DNA of 64,000 nucleotides from Fibrella rubiginis (GCF_017353185.1 NZ_JAFMYV010000012.1:1-64000); one strand, 5' to 3'; shown: positions 33,602-41,589, counted from the stretch's first letter. Notes: generated from the letters alone by a model not told the origin. Translations and numbers: made by a program.

Positions 33602-34489
33602 TTATTCTATAAGCTTTGTAACGAACTCCATAATCTTCGGAGCTTGCTCATACAAACCTCGGGCCATCGCTCCCGTCATCACTGGCATGACCCACTTCAT
33701 AACTTTCTCTTTCAGAACCTGTTTGTCGCCTTGATGTGTCGTCAGAATGGTCTGTAGCTCTTCTACCTCAGCTTTCTCAACACCAAGAGCTTCGAGCTTA
33801 GAATAGTCAGTCAAACCTACATTGTTCGTAATGTCCTTCTGTACTACGTTCTGCCCTGCAGCTACAGTAATGGGATTGTTGTTACCCCAGATATGGTTGT
33901 TTACAATGTTTTCCACTTTATTAAGATTTTCTTCGGTTGGATTAAAATCATTTTCTAAATTAGGAAATTGCGCGTATAGTTCGAGCAGAGTATCTAATAA
34001 CTTATGCTTAGTTAGATCGACGACTCTTTCATATTGACTTCTACTAATCTTTTTTATCACTGACCTTACAGCTCCCATCCTATCTTGTATATCTTGTTCG
34101 AACGGTTTAGCCATCGGGAGAGTCAAATTAGCAGGCAATGACAATGTAATGACGAGTTCATCTTTAAGGCTACTCAGTAAGGATTCGATAATATTTACAG
34201 AGTCATATAACTGATGTGTGTCATAGTATTTGGACAAGCTATCTTTACCCATATAGACAGGTACAACATCCTGTCCACCAAATGGTAACCTAATGACCAA
34301 GTAGGTTTGGCACGGTATAACTCTATAGTCAGGTAAGTGCAAATCATCTTTATAACCTTGGAGTTCTTGGTTGACCCACTCTCTTAAATTGGAAGCTTGT
34401 GTCCTCCCTGCAATTAGTTTTGCCCTTGTCAGCCCCTGACTAAGTGTTATTTTGTCATAAGCTAAATCTTCAATTAGATGTTTGATCAT
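33602..34489 (-). CDS. AbiTii-domain protein, putative abortive-infection defence factor
   Basis: Soluble protein of 295 residues. The N-terminal 70-190 residues match the AbiTii domain pattern: HLIEDLAYDKITLSQGLTRA, then LREWVNQELQGY and LPDYRVIPCQTYLVI, followed by a linker and helical middle. The C-terminal third (about 215-295) is helical with a hydrophobic segment VMKWVMPVMTGAMARGL that could insert into membranes, as in effector parts of defence proteins. AbiTii belongs to abortive phage infection systems. It sits in an accessory island with toxin-antitoxin remnants and has AT-richer base use. Start ATG at 34489 follows a leaderless-type promoter by four bases. Partner genes are not obvious. 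Confidence 0.75.
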   Translation of the reverse strand: MIKHLIEDLAYDKITLSQGLTRAKLIAGRTQASNLREWVNQELQGYKDDLHLPDYRVIPCQTYLVIRLPFGGQDVVPVYMGKDSLSKYYDTHQLYDSVNIIESLLSSLKDELVITLSLPANLTLPMAKPFEQDIQDRMGAVRSVIKKISRSQYERVVDLTKHKLLDTLLELYAQFPNLENDFNPTEENLNKVENIVNNHIWGNNNPITVAAGQNVVQKDITNNVGLTDYSKLEALGVEKAEVEELQTILTTHQGDKQVLKEKVMKWVMPVMTGAMARGLYEQAPKIMEFVTKLIE

Positions 34490-34493
34490 TTTA

Positions 34494-34501
34494 CAAATAT
34501 A
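34494..34501 (-). promoter_or_regulatory. -7 element giving a probable leaderless mRNA for the AbiTii gene
   Basis: On the minus strand TATATTTG is followed by exactly four bases and the ATG at 34489. Confidence 0.5.
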
Positions 34502-34664
34502 CATGTGAACGTAACTGCACAGAAATAATAAGATATGGATTCGCCGGTATTAATAATAAAAGATGTTTGGCGTCAGCTCATAATTTGTGGTGAATAGTCT
34601 GAGTAGATGAATTAATCGTGTATTTTTGCAGATTTTGGCGTTTGCTTTTGTGGTAAAGTTTTGG

Positions 34665-34865
34665 TTAAATAAGGCTAGCTAATTTCTTTTCCATTTTGGC
34701 CCATACTGCTGGGTCTGCCAAGTCCCTAAACCAACCTACTCGTATCGCGTATATACTCATTTCTCCAGTGGCTGGGTTAACCTCGAAGGCATCTACAAGT
34801 CCTCTATCATCCTGTACAATACCAAATGCTCTACATACCCCTTCTCTTACAACCTTCGTTTCCAT
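34665..34865 (-). CDS. Small hypothetical protein in the accessory island
   Basis: 66-residue protein with normal codon composition, no signal and no membrane segment. It reads like a compact mixed fold (GIVQDDRGLVDAFEVNP, then YAIRVGWFRDL and an amphipathic C-terminal helix). No family recognised. The flanks (34505-34664 and 34866-34954) are AT-rich with no other gene. It could be part of the neighbouring defence or toxin-antitoxin set. Confidence 0.5.
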   Translation of the reverse strand: METKVVREGVCRAFGIVQDDRGLVDAFEVNPATGEMSIYAIRVGWFRDLADPAVWAKMEKKLASLI

Positions 34866-34954
34866 TTATTCAAATAGTTATTTTGGTGAGCAACACTAGA
34901 TCGAGGGTATATATATTTATTAGAATCCGTACACCAAAGACACTAATTATTATG

Positions 34955-34984
34955 AAGCCCCGCCAAATTTCTCTGGCGGGGCTT
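34955..34984. terminator. Bidirectional terminator AAGCCCCGCCA
   Basis: A perfect 11-bp stem (34955-34965 with 34974-34984) continues into a T-run on the plus strand and has A-residues before it. It lies just beyond the first copy of the dnaK-like 3' tail and ends the minus-strand DUF6934 cassette. Confidence 0.85.
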
Positions 34985-34997
34985 TTTAGTTTTGTTA

Positions 34998-35063
34998 TTA
35001 CTTCACCTCATACGGTACGTCTGACACGTCGCCGTCGGTGGGTTGGTTGCCGTTGGGTTGGCC
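34998..35063. repeat. Direct repeat copy A of the dnaK 3' end
   Basis: Matches 35779-35853 over about 66 nt with a few substitutions and two in-frame gaps of three and six bases. The stop codon and last codons are conserved. The copies flank a segment of about 715 bp. Confidence 0.88.
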
Positions 35064-35204
35064 AGTGAACCGCGTGAGATCAGCCCCCGCCAATATCTGC
35101 ACCAAAGCCGCTTGCTTTTGCCGAACGGCATCCTCAACGGATTGGTAACGCCCCCGCTTCGTAGAAGTATCTGATTTCTTTGTTGCTGTCGTGTTCATAG
35201 CCAT
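34998..35204 (-). CDS. Small protein fused to a duplicated DnaK C-terminal tail
   Basis: Protein of about 66-68 residues (ATG at 35204 or 35198). The first 45 residues (KRGRYQSVEDAVRQKQAAL, ILAGADLTRF) are a basic, helical module unlike DnaK. The last 20 residues, GQPNGNQPTDGDVSDVPYEV, closely repeat the DnaK C-terminus encoded at 35779-35853 with two in-frame gaps. The gene lies 13-20 bp downstream of the DUF6934-like gene on the same strand, as its probable partner. It seems to have run into the old dnaK tail after insertion of a cassette. Confidence 0.65.
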   Translation of the reverse strand: MAMNTTATKKSDTSTKRGRYQSVEDAVRQKQAALVQILAGADLTRFTGQPNGNQPTDGDVSDVPYEVK

Positions 35205-35223
35205 GCGCAATCATATAGTGACT

Positions 35224-35664
35224 CTATTTCAAACGAATAAAGAAAGCGTCGTATGGTCGGTTTGGTCGGAAGGGTTCGAATACGCCACCCACAAAACCTT
35301 CTATAAGTAACATCGGTTCAATCAACTGTATATTTTGCGAAATGGCAACGCGGTATAAGCGAGTTCTCACTGGTGTACTTCCCGCAAACGCTATCGTAGC
35401 CCCCGGATGCTGTCTTAGAAACTGTAACATAGTTTGAGCCACAGTCGCTAGTATTTGTGGCATATCTCCGTTGTTGCTAACAGTAAGGTCATCTGTCGTG
35501 CCATCCGATAAAAAGTCAAGCAAAGCTAAGTTGTACACGCCGTTAAGCCCCGGAATAGGCGTGTATACAATCAATTTCGTGATACGTTTCTGGTCACTGA
35601 TACTCTCAAAACGGAAGGTTAACAAATCGTCAGACAGAGTGAACGCATAGGATGGGTGGTTCAT
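35224..35664 (-). CDS. DUF6934-like protein
   Basis: Soluble protein of 146 residues (ATG at 35664; five residues longer from the ATG at 35679). The pattern LTFRFESISDQKRITKLIVY, YNLALLDF, DDLTVSNNGDMPQILATVA and GSTPVRTRLYRVAI matches a family of Bacteroidota proteins I recall as DUF6934. These usually have a tiny gene next to them, as here, which suggests a toxin-antitoxin-like pair, but no activity is established. The gene lies between two copies of the dnaK 3' tail and is flanked by terminators. Confidence 0.72.
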   Translation of the reverse strand: MNHPSYAFTLSDDLLTFRFESISDQKRITKLIVYTPIPGLNGVYNLALLDFLSDGTTDDLTVSNNGDMPQILATVAQTMLQFLRQHPGATIAFAGSTPVRTRLYRVAISQNIQLIEPMLLIEGFVGGVFEPFRPNRPYDAFFIRLK

Positions 35665-35696
35665 ATCACAATGATACATTAACTTGCTAACCCTAC

Positions 35697-35734
35697 AAAA
35701 AAATGCCCTACTGTGACCAGTAGGGCATTTTTTT
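35697..35734. terminator. Strong bidirectional terminator downstream of dnaK
   Basis: A perfect 17-bp stem (35697-35713 with 35718-35734, core TGCCCTACTG) has A-run and T-run flanks. It ends the dnaK transcript before the DUF6934 gene. Confidence 0.93.
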
Positions 35735-35740
35735 ATTAAG

Positions 35741-35771
35741 AACCTATAAGGTTTCGGAAGCCTTATAGGTT
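35741..35771. terminator. Second hairpin AACCTATAAGG next to dnaK terminator
   Basis: AACCTATAAGG (35741-35751) pairs exactly with 35761-35771. Together with the adjacent terminator it forms a double hairpin just after the dnaK stop codon. It lacks a long T-run. Confidence 0.75.
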
Positions 35772-35778
35772 TACTATT

Positions 35779-35853
35779 TTACTTCACCTCTTCATACGGT
35801 ACGTCTGACACGTCGCCGTCAGTGGGTTGGTTGGCGTTGCCGTTAGGCTGGCC
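35779..35853. repeat. Direct repeat copy B: 3' end of dnaK
   Basis: The functional copy of the tail described for 34998-35063. It retains codons Glu-Glu at the end and an Asn-Ala-Asn stretch, both shortened in copy A. Confidence 0.88.
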
Positions 35854-37719
35854 GTTGCCGCCGGGCTGACCACCGAAACCGTCCATTGGGTTGGCTCCGT
35901 CAGCGCCGCCTTGGGTGGCGGCGTAGATTTCCTGCGAGGCAGCATTCCAAGCGGCAGTCAGGGCTTCGAGGGCCGTGTCAATCGAGGCGGCGTCGCGTGA
36001 GCCGTGGGCCGTACGCAACTTACCGAGGGCGTCTTCAATGGCCGTTTTGTTACCGGCAGAGAGCTTGTCGCCGTAGTCTTTCAACTGCTTCTCGGTCTGG
36101 AAAATCATCGAGTCGGCCTGATTGACTTTCTCTACTTTTTCCTTCTCGGCTTTATCCGACGCCTCGTTGGCTTTGGCTTCTTCACGCATCCGGGTGATCT
36201 CGGCTTCGGTAAGGCCGCTGCTGGCTTCGATACGAATCTTCTGCTCCTTGCCGGTGCCTTTGTCGCGGGCCGTCACGTTCAGAATACCATTGGCATCCAC
36301 GTCGAAGGTCACTTCAATCTGGGGCACACCGCGCGGTGCGGGCGGGATGTCGGCGAGGATAAACCGGCCTAGCTGACGGTTCTGCGCTGCCATGGGCCGC
36401 TCACCCTGCAACACATTGATTTCTACGCTCGGCTGGTTGTCTGACGCAGTTGAGTACACCTCCGTTTTCTTGCTTGGGATGGTCGTGTTCGATTCCACCA
36501 TCTTGGTGAATACGCCACCCATCGTTTCGATACCCAATGACAGGGGTATCACGTCGAGAAGGAGTACGTCTTTCACTTCACCCGTCAGCACGCCACCCTG
36601 AATAGCAGCACCAATGGCTACAGCTTCGTCGGGGTTAACGGCTTTCGAAGGCTTGCGGCCAAACAGCTTTTCTACTTCTTCCTGCACTTTCGGAATCCGG
36701 GTTGAACCACCCACCAGAATGACTTCGTCGATCTGGCTGGCGCTCAGACCTGAATTTTTCAGGGCACGGCGGCAAGGCTCCAGGCTCCGCTGAATCAGCG
36801 AGTCGGCGAGTTGCTCGAACTTGGCGCGGGTCAGGGTGCGGACTAAGTGCTTGGGAATACCATCAACCGGCATGATATAGGGCAGGTTGATCTCCGTCGA
36901 CGATGAGCTTGACAGCTCGATCTTAGCCTTCTCGGCGGCTTCCTTCAGGCGCTGCAAGGCCATCGGGTCTTTGCGCAGGTCAATGTTTTCGTCGTTGATG
37001 AACTCCTGGGCCAGCCAGCCGATGATCACCTGGTCGAAGTCGTCACCGCCGAGGTGGGTATCACCGTCGGTTGATTTTACTTCAAACACACCGTCGCCCA
37101 GTTCCAGAATCGAAATATCGAACGTACCACCGCCGAGGTCAAACACGGCGATCTTCATGTCTTTGTGAACCTTGTCGAGACCGTAGGCCAGGGCCGCTGC
37201 GGTAGGCTCGTTGATGATCCGCTTCACGTCGAGACCGGCAATCTGACCAGCCTCTTTAGTGGCCTGACGTTCGGCATCATTAAAGTAAGCGGGCACCGTG
37301 ATCACGGCTTCGGTTACGGTTTGGCCAAGGTAGTCTTCGGCGGTTTGCTTCATCTTTTGCAGAATCAGCGCCGAAATCTCCTGTGGCGTATACTGACGGT
37401 CGCCGATACGTACGCGGGGGGTGTCATTCGGACCCTTCTCCACTTTGTACGACATCTGACCGATTTCGTTGGCTACTTCATTAAAGCGTTTACCCATGAA
37501 CCGCTTGATCGACGAGATCGTGTTCTGTGGGTTGGTGATTGCCTGACGTTTAGCTGGGTCACCCACTTTGCGTTCGCCGTTGCCGTTGTCCATAAAAGCG
37601 ACCACGGAAGGCGTTGTCCGCCGACCTTCGCTGTTGGGGATTACCACAGGCTCGTTACCTTCCATAACGGCCACGCAAGAGTTGGTGGTACCCAGGTCAA
37701 TGCCAATAATCTTTCCCAT
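35779..37719 (-). CDS. dnaK: Chaperone DnaK (Hsp70)
   Basis: Cytoplasmic ATP-dependent chaperone of 646 residues. The nucleotide-binding domain begins MGKIIGIDLGTTNSCVAV and includes NEPTAAALAYG, DLGGGTFDISIL and VGGSTRIPKVQ; the linker DVLLLDVIPLSLGIE leads to the substrate-binding domain; the C-terminus is a Gly/Asn/Gln-rich tail ending DVPYEEVK. Length is normal. Unlike many operons, no dnaJ or grpE is adjacent. The last 25 codons and stop are duplicated at 34998-35063, across the DUF6934 cassette. A TGACAGATTGGCA sequence lies upstream. Confidence 0.97.
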   Translation of the reverse strand: MGKIIGIDLGTTNSCVAVMEGNEPVVIPNSEGRRTTPSVVAFMDNGNGERKVGDPAKRQAITNPQNTISSIKRFMGKRFNEVANEIGQMSYKVEKGPNDTPRVRIGDRQYTPQEISALILQKMKQTAEDYLGQTVTEAVITVPAYFNDAERQATKEAGQIAGLDVKRIINEPTAAALAYGLDKVHKDMKIAVFDLGGGTFDISILELGDGVFEVKSTDGDTHLGGDDFDQVIIGWLAQEFINDENIDLRKDPMALQRLKEAAEKAKIELSSSSSTEINLPYIMPVDGIPKHLVRTLTRAKFEQLADSLIQRSLEPCRRALKNSGLSASQIDEVILVGGSTRIPKVQEEVEKLFGRKPSKAVNPDEAVAIGAAIQGGVLTGEVKDVLLLDVIPLSLGIETMGGVFTKMVESNTTIPSKKTEVYSTASDNQPSVEINVLQGERPMAAQNRQLGRFILADIPPAPRGVPQIEVTFDVDANGILNVTARDKGTGKEQKIRIEASSGLTEAEITRMREEAKANEASDKAEKEKVEKVNQADSMIFQTEKQLKDYGDKLSAGNKTAIEDALGKLRTAHGSRDAASIDTALEALTAAWNAASQEIYAATQGGADGANPMDGFGGQPGGNGQPNGNANQPTDGDVSDVPYEEVK

Positions 37720-37813
37720 AATTGGTTAAGTTGTATGCTGATTTAAGTTTGATTCGATCACTTGAGCACTATCTATCAAGCAAAATGCCAGCCCTGTTTT
37801 TTGTTTGAAATTG

Positions 37814-37826
37814 TGACAGATTGGCA
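37814..37826. promoter_or_regulatory. Possible heat-shock control site upstream of dnaK
   Basis: TGACAGATTGGCA, read on the minus strand as TGCCAATCTGTCA, contains two TGnCA half-sites in direct order. It lies about 100 bp upstream of dnaK in a 228-bp gap. It could be a stress-response element; no CIRCE palindrome is present. Low certainty. Confidence 0.3.
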
Positions 37827-37947
37827 GCATCTTCATACTCAACGGGCCGAGTTGACAGGAAGTAGCCGCCGTGGGCTGTAGCCGTTGGCAGAGTGGGGCG
37901 GGGAGAGTAACTAGCGAAACGCGTACATTAGCCCAAAAGAAGCTGTC

Positions 37948-38544
37948 ATGACAACCGTAATTACCGATCTGAGTCAGTTAGACCCATCGGGCACCTATTC
38001 CTACGCCGACTATATAAAATGGCAATTTGAGCAACGCGTGGAACTACTTCGGGGCAAACTTTTCGAAATGTCGCCGGCACCTAGTGTCCGCCATCAACGA
38101 ATCGTAGGCATGATTCACGGCAATCTTTTTACCTATTTTACTGGTGAGCCCTATCAGCTTTTTATTGCCCCTTTTGATGTGCGGCTCTATAACCGGAAGA
38201 AGTCGATCAAGGCTAGTAAGGACATTTACACCGTTGTACAGCCTGATCTCTGCGTTATTTGCGACAGCACTAAGCTTGATGAACAGGGTTGTAATGGAGC
38301 ACCCGACATTGTCGTTGAAGTGCTTTCGCCGGGGAATACCAAGCGCGAAATGAACCAGAAATTTGACCTCTATCAGGAGGCAGGCGTGCAGGAGTATTGG
38401 TTGGTTGAGCCAGCCGATGAAGTGGTCTTTGTCTACGTGCTAAATGAGCATGGGCAGTACATTGGCCTGCGCCCCATGACCGAGACCCTCACATCAAGCC
38501 TTTTCCCAGACCTGATCATCGACCTGGAAAAGCTGTTCGGATAA
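37948..38544 (+). CDS. Uma2-family putative restriction endonuclease-fold protein
   Basis: Soluble protein of 198 residues of the Uma2/DUF820 family. The PD-(D/E)xK-like core is visible: RHQRIVGMIHGNLFTYF helix, Asp in VQPDLCVIC, Glu in PDIVVEVLSPGN and the helix QKFDLYQEAGVQEYWLVEP. The family is widespread and expanded in bacteria with no settled role; nuclease activity is predicted from fold. The GNAT gene follows 9 bp after, so the two are probably cotranscribed. Confidence 0.9.
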   Translation: MTTVITDLSQLDPSGTYSYADYIKWQFEQRVELLRGKLFEMSPAPSVRHQRIVGMIHGNLFTYFTGEPYQLFIAPFDVRLYNRKKSIKASKDIYTVVQPDLCVICDSTKLDEQGCNGAPDIVVEVLSPGNTKREMNQKFDLYQEAGVQEYWLVEPADEVVFVYVLNEHGQYIGLRPMTETLTSSLFPDLIIDLEKLFG

Positions 38545-38553
38545 TGGCCCGGT

Positions 38554-38964
38554 ATGCAACTCATAATTGCCCCCATCACTGCCGACGATACCCTTGCTTT
38601 GCGCCAATCAGTGCTTTGGCCCGACAAACCAATTGAAGCCGTTCGGCTACCGAATGACGGCGAAGGGCATCATATAGGGGCCTTTGTAGATGGGCAGTTG
38701 ATAGCTGTTATCTCGCTGTTTGTGGAGGGCGAGCGGGCGCAGTTTCGCAAGTTTGCCACGCATCCCAATTTTCAGGGGCAGGGTATTGGTTCGTTGCTGC
38801 TAAACCACGTAATTGATAAAGCAAAGCAATTGAACGCCAATCGGTTATGTTGCGATGCACGGCTGATTGCGGCCTCTTTTTACGCTCGTCGGGGAATGCA
38901 ACCCCTTGGCGACGTTTTCTACAAAGGGCCTATTCCATACCAGCAGTATCAGTGCTTGCTATAA
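38554..38964 (+). CDS. GNAT-family N-acetyltransferase
   Basis: Cytoplasmic acetyltransferase of 136 residues. The acetyl-CoA binding segment RKFATHPNFQGQGIGSLLL (Q/R-x-x-G-x-G/A pattern) lies at about 67-90, followed by the last strand with RLIAASFYARRGM. This type resembles ElaA/YjdJ-like enzymes that acetylate small molecules. Substrate unknown. It is 9 bp downstream of the Uma2 gene and 28 bp upstream of the MFS gene. Confidence 0.88.
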   Translation: MQLIIAPITADDTLALRQSVLWPDKPIEAVRLPNDGEGHHIGAFVDGQLIAVISLFVEGERAQFRKFATHPNFQGQGIGSLLLNHVIDKAKQLNANRLCCDARLIAASFYARRGMQPLGDVFYKGPIPYQQYQCLL

Positions 38965-38992
38965 CGTTGCCAACTCCTAAACCTACCGCTTC

Positions 38993-40330
38993 ATGACCCC
39001 TGCTGCTACCCCGCTCACGGCCACGCCCCCCTCACTTCGCGCCGGCTGGTACACCGTTATTATTCTGTTGCTGGCCTACATTTCATCATTCATTGACCGC
39101 CAGATCCTAAGCCTGCTGGTAGCCCCCATCAAGCGCGATTTCCACCTCTCCGACACACAGGTGAGCCTGCTTATGGGTCTCAGCTTTGCCCTTTTCTACA
39201 CCCTGCTGGGTATTCCCGTTGGCCGCTGGGCAGACCGACGCAACCGCCGAAACCTGGTGGTAGGCGGTATTGCCGTCTGGAGCCTGATGACCGCCCTGTG
39301 TGGGGTGGCGCGGGGCTACGGGCAGTTTTTTCTGGCCCGCGTGGGTGTTGGCGTGGGCGAAGCAACCCTTTCGCCCGCGGCCTACTCGATGCTGGCCGAC
39401 TATTTCCCGAAAGAAAAACTGGCCACGGCCATCAGCGTTTATTCGGCGGGAATCTATATTGGGTCGGGTATTGCGGTGTTGCTGGGGGCATGGCTCGTGA
39501 GCAGTGGTGGCACCGCCCCGCACATTGTTACGCTGCCCGTCATCGGCGAGGTATTTGGCTGGCAGACACTGTTCTTCTACATCGGCCTGCCAGGACTGCT
39601 TATTTCACTGCTGGTACTGACGGTGAAAGAGCCACTCCGGCGCGGTATGCTCACCACCGCAGGGGGGCAGGTGCAACACCTGTCGGTAGGCGATGTGCTG
39701 GCATTAATTCGCCAGAAGCAGGCGGCGTTTTTGTCGGTCACCCTCGGCATCACGTTTCTGTCGCTGGCGGCCTATGCTTCGTCGGCCTGGACGCCCACTT
39801 ATTTTGTCCGCACGTTTGGCTGGAGCATTGGCAAAGCGGGCGGCTTCTATGGTACGCTGGTGGCCATTTTCTCCACGTCGGGCATTTTGCTGGGCGGTCG
39901 TTATGCCGACCACCTCACGCGCCGGGGCATCACCGACGGTAAACTCAGGATTGGTTTGTATTCAGCTGTTGGCGTAGCGCTGGGGGCGTGTTTTCCGTTG
40001 ATCACCAACCCCACGCTGGCTATGGTCCTGCTGCCTGTTCCCTGCTTTTTTGTGGCGTTTCCATTTGGCGCATCCTCGGCGGCCATCCAGTCTATCATGC
40101 CCAATCAGGCCCGTGCGCTGGCTTCGGCGGTGTATTTATTCATTTTGAACATCATCGCCCTTGGCTTTGGCCCCACGGCCGTTGCCCTGCTCACCGATTA
40201 TGTTTTCCACGACGAAAAAGCAGTACGCTACTCGCTGTCTATTGTGGTGTTTGCTAGTGGACTGCTTGCTTTCTGCGCTTATGCATATGGGCTGAAGCCA
40301 TACCGAAAAGCAGTAGCGGACGGCGTCTAG
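38993..40330 (+). CDS. MFS transporter (spinster-like)
   Basis: Inner-membrane permease of 445 residues with 12 hydrophobic segments. The signature after helix one is FIDRQILSLLVAPIKRDF and loop 2-3 is GRWADRRNRRNLVVGG; helix four has FFLARVGVGVGEATLSPAAY. This matches the spinster-like branch in bacterial MFS proteins, with anionic or lipid-like substrates in some cases. The substrate cannot be read here. The gene ends exactly where the 70-bp perfect palindrome begins. Confidence 0.9.
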   Translation: MTPAATPLTATPPSLRAGWYTVIILLLAYISSFIDRQILSLLVAPIKRDFHLSDTQVSLLMGLSFALFYTLLGIPVGRWADRRNRRNLVVGGIAVWSLMTALCGVARGYGQFFLARVGVGVGEATLSPAAYSMLADYFPKEKLATAISVYSAGIYIGSGIAVLLGAWLVSSGGTAPHIVTLPVIGEVFGWQTLFFYIGLPGLLISLLVLTVKEPLRRGMLTTAGGQVQHLSVGDVLALIRQKQAAFLSVTLGITFLSLAAYASSAWTPTYFVRTFGWSIGKAGGFYGTLVAIFSTSGILLGGRYADHLTRRGITDGKLRIGLYSAVGVALGACFPLITNPTLAMVLLPVPCFFVAFPFGASSAAIQSIMPNQARALASAVYLFILNIIALGFGPTAVALLTDYVFHDEKAVRYSLSIVVFASGLLAFCAYAYGLKPYRKAVADGV

Positions 40331-40508
40331 GTTAACTGTTGCTTGTGGCTTGGCGCTGAAGGTTGCTGACGCGAGGCCCTTCGACAGGCTCAGGGTGACA
40401 ACGACACTGAATCAAATTAGGATACTTTCTTATTTGCCTGTCACCCTGAGCCTGTCGAAGGGCCTCGCGTCAGCAACCTTCAGCGCCAAGCCACAAGCAA
40501 CAGTTAAC
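40331..40508. repeat. Perfect 70-bp stem inverted repeat with nested CCTTCGACAGGCTCAGG
   Basis: Positions 40331-40400 and 40439-40508 are exact reverse complements with a 38-nt loop. The middle of each arm has GGTTGCTGACGCG, the family loop-side motif, and the inner part contains CCCTTCGACAGGCTCAGGG, a short palindromic repeat known from many bacterial genomes. It lies between convergent genes, one base after the MFS stop codon and 7 bp before the pheA stop codon. Confidence 0.98.
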
Positions 40509-40515
40509 TTATCCC

Positions 40516-41589
40516 CTACGACACCCGCACGTAGCTGCCCAGCAGTTTCACATCGGCGGTGTGATGATTCAGGATTTCCTGCAGTTGTGGTTCGTCGGCG
40601 TGGCCTTCGCATTCGAGGAGAAACCAGTACTGAAACGTGGCCCCGTTGCGCAGCGGGCGACTCTCGATCTTGGTGATGTTGATGCGTCGGGCGTTGAATT
40701 CCTGCAAAAACTCGGCGAGTACCCCCGGCGATTCGGTGTTGGGTAGCTTGGCAATGAGCGTGGTTTTGTCCTGACCACTAGGCTGATTCGCAAAATCTTT
40801 GGCCAGAATCAGGAAGCGCGTCCGGTTCAGGTCGCTGTCTTCAATGTTGTCGAACAGCACCGGCACGTCGAACAGTTTGGCCGCAATGTGCGAACACAGA
40901 GCCGCCGTTTTGGGGTTTTGTGCCGCCATCTTCGCCGCTTTCGACGTCGATTCAACGGGGACAAACTCGGCTTTGAGACCGTCGAACGAATCGGCCAGAA
41001 ACCGACTGCACTGCCGGAAGGCAATGTCTTTGGAATAGATATGGGTGATGTCGGCGAGGTTTTCGGCCTGGGTGGCGAAGGTAAAATGCACCGGAATCTG
41101 AGCTTCGGCGGCAATGCGCAGGTCTTTTTCCAGCAGCAGGTCAATGGCCTCGCTTACCACACCTTCCTGATTGTTTTCAATGGGCACTACCCCAAACCGC
41201 ACCCGACCCGTTTCCACGCTTTCAAACACCGACCGGATCGTGGGCAGGGCCATATAGGCGCTCATGGCCCCAAACCGGCTTTCGGCGGCCTGGTGGGTGA
41301 AGCTGCCCTCCGGCCCCAGGTACGCCACCCGTTCGGGCAGTTCGAGGTTACGCGATACGGCAAAGATCTCCAGAAAAATGGCCTCGATGGCCGACCGGTT
41401 CAGCAACCCACTGTTCTGATTGTGCAGGCGGTCCAGGATCTGCTTTTCCCGTTCGGGGCGGTAGATGACAGTGTTGGCCGTGCGCTTCACCTCGCCCACT
41501 TTGCGCACCAGTTCCATGCGCTGGTTGAGGAGGTCCAGCAGTTGATCATCAAGGGCGTCGATGCCGTTGCGGAGGGATTCGAGAGTCAT
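40516..41589 (-). CDS. pheA: Bifunctional chorismate mutase / prephenate dehydratase (P-protein)
   Basis: Cytoplasmic enzyme of phenylalanine synthesis, 357 residues. The AroQ chorismate mutase domain is residues 1-85 (RNGIDALDDQLLDLLNQRM, EREKQILDR). The prephenate dehydratase domain spans about 90-265 with YLGPEGSFTHQAA, VPIENNQEG and SLNRTRFLIL-like segment NRTRFLILAKD. The ACT domain at about 275-357 contains NTESPGVLAEFLQEF and ESRPLRN, for feedback by phenylalanine. Upstream CATTTTTG-CACC-ATG is a near match to the leaderless promoter pattern. Neighbours are unrelated. Confidence 0.95.
   Translation of the reverse strand: MTLESLRNGIDALDDQLLDLLNQRMELVRKVGEVKRTANTVIYRPEREKQILDRLHNQNSGLLNRSAIEAIFLEIFAVSRNLELPERVAYLGPEGSFTHQAAESRFGAMSAYMALPTIRSVFESVETGRVRFGVVPIENNQEGVVSEAIDLLLEKDLRIAAEAQIPVHFTFATQAENLADITHIYSKDIAFRQCSRFLADSFDGLKAEFVPVESTSKAAKMAAQNPKTAALCSHIAAKLFDVPVLFDNIEDSDLNRTRFLILAKDFANQPSGQDKTTLIAKLPNTESPGVLAEFLQEFNARRINITKIESRPLRNGATFQYWFLLECEGHADEPQLQEILNHHTADVKLLGSYVRVS

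Noticed and set aside
40350..40676. Open frame across the 70-bp palindrome and the end of pheA
   Set aside because: The peptides PFDRLR and LSLSKG are translations of a palindromic repeat, a known source of false genes; the rest is antisense to the ACT domain.
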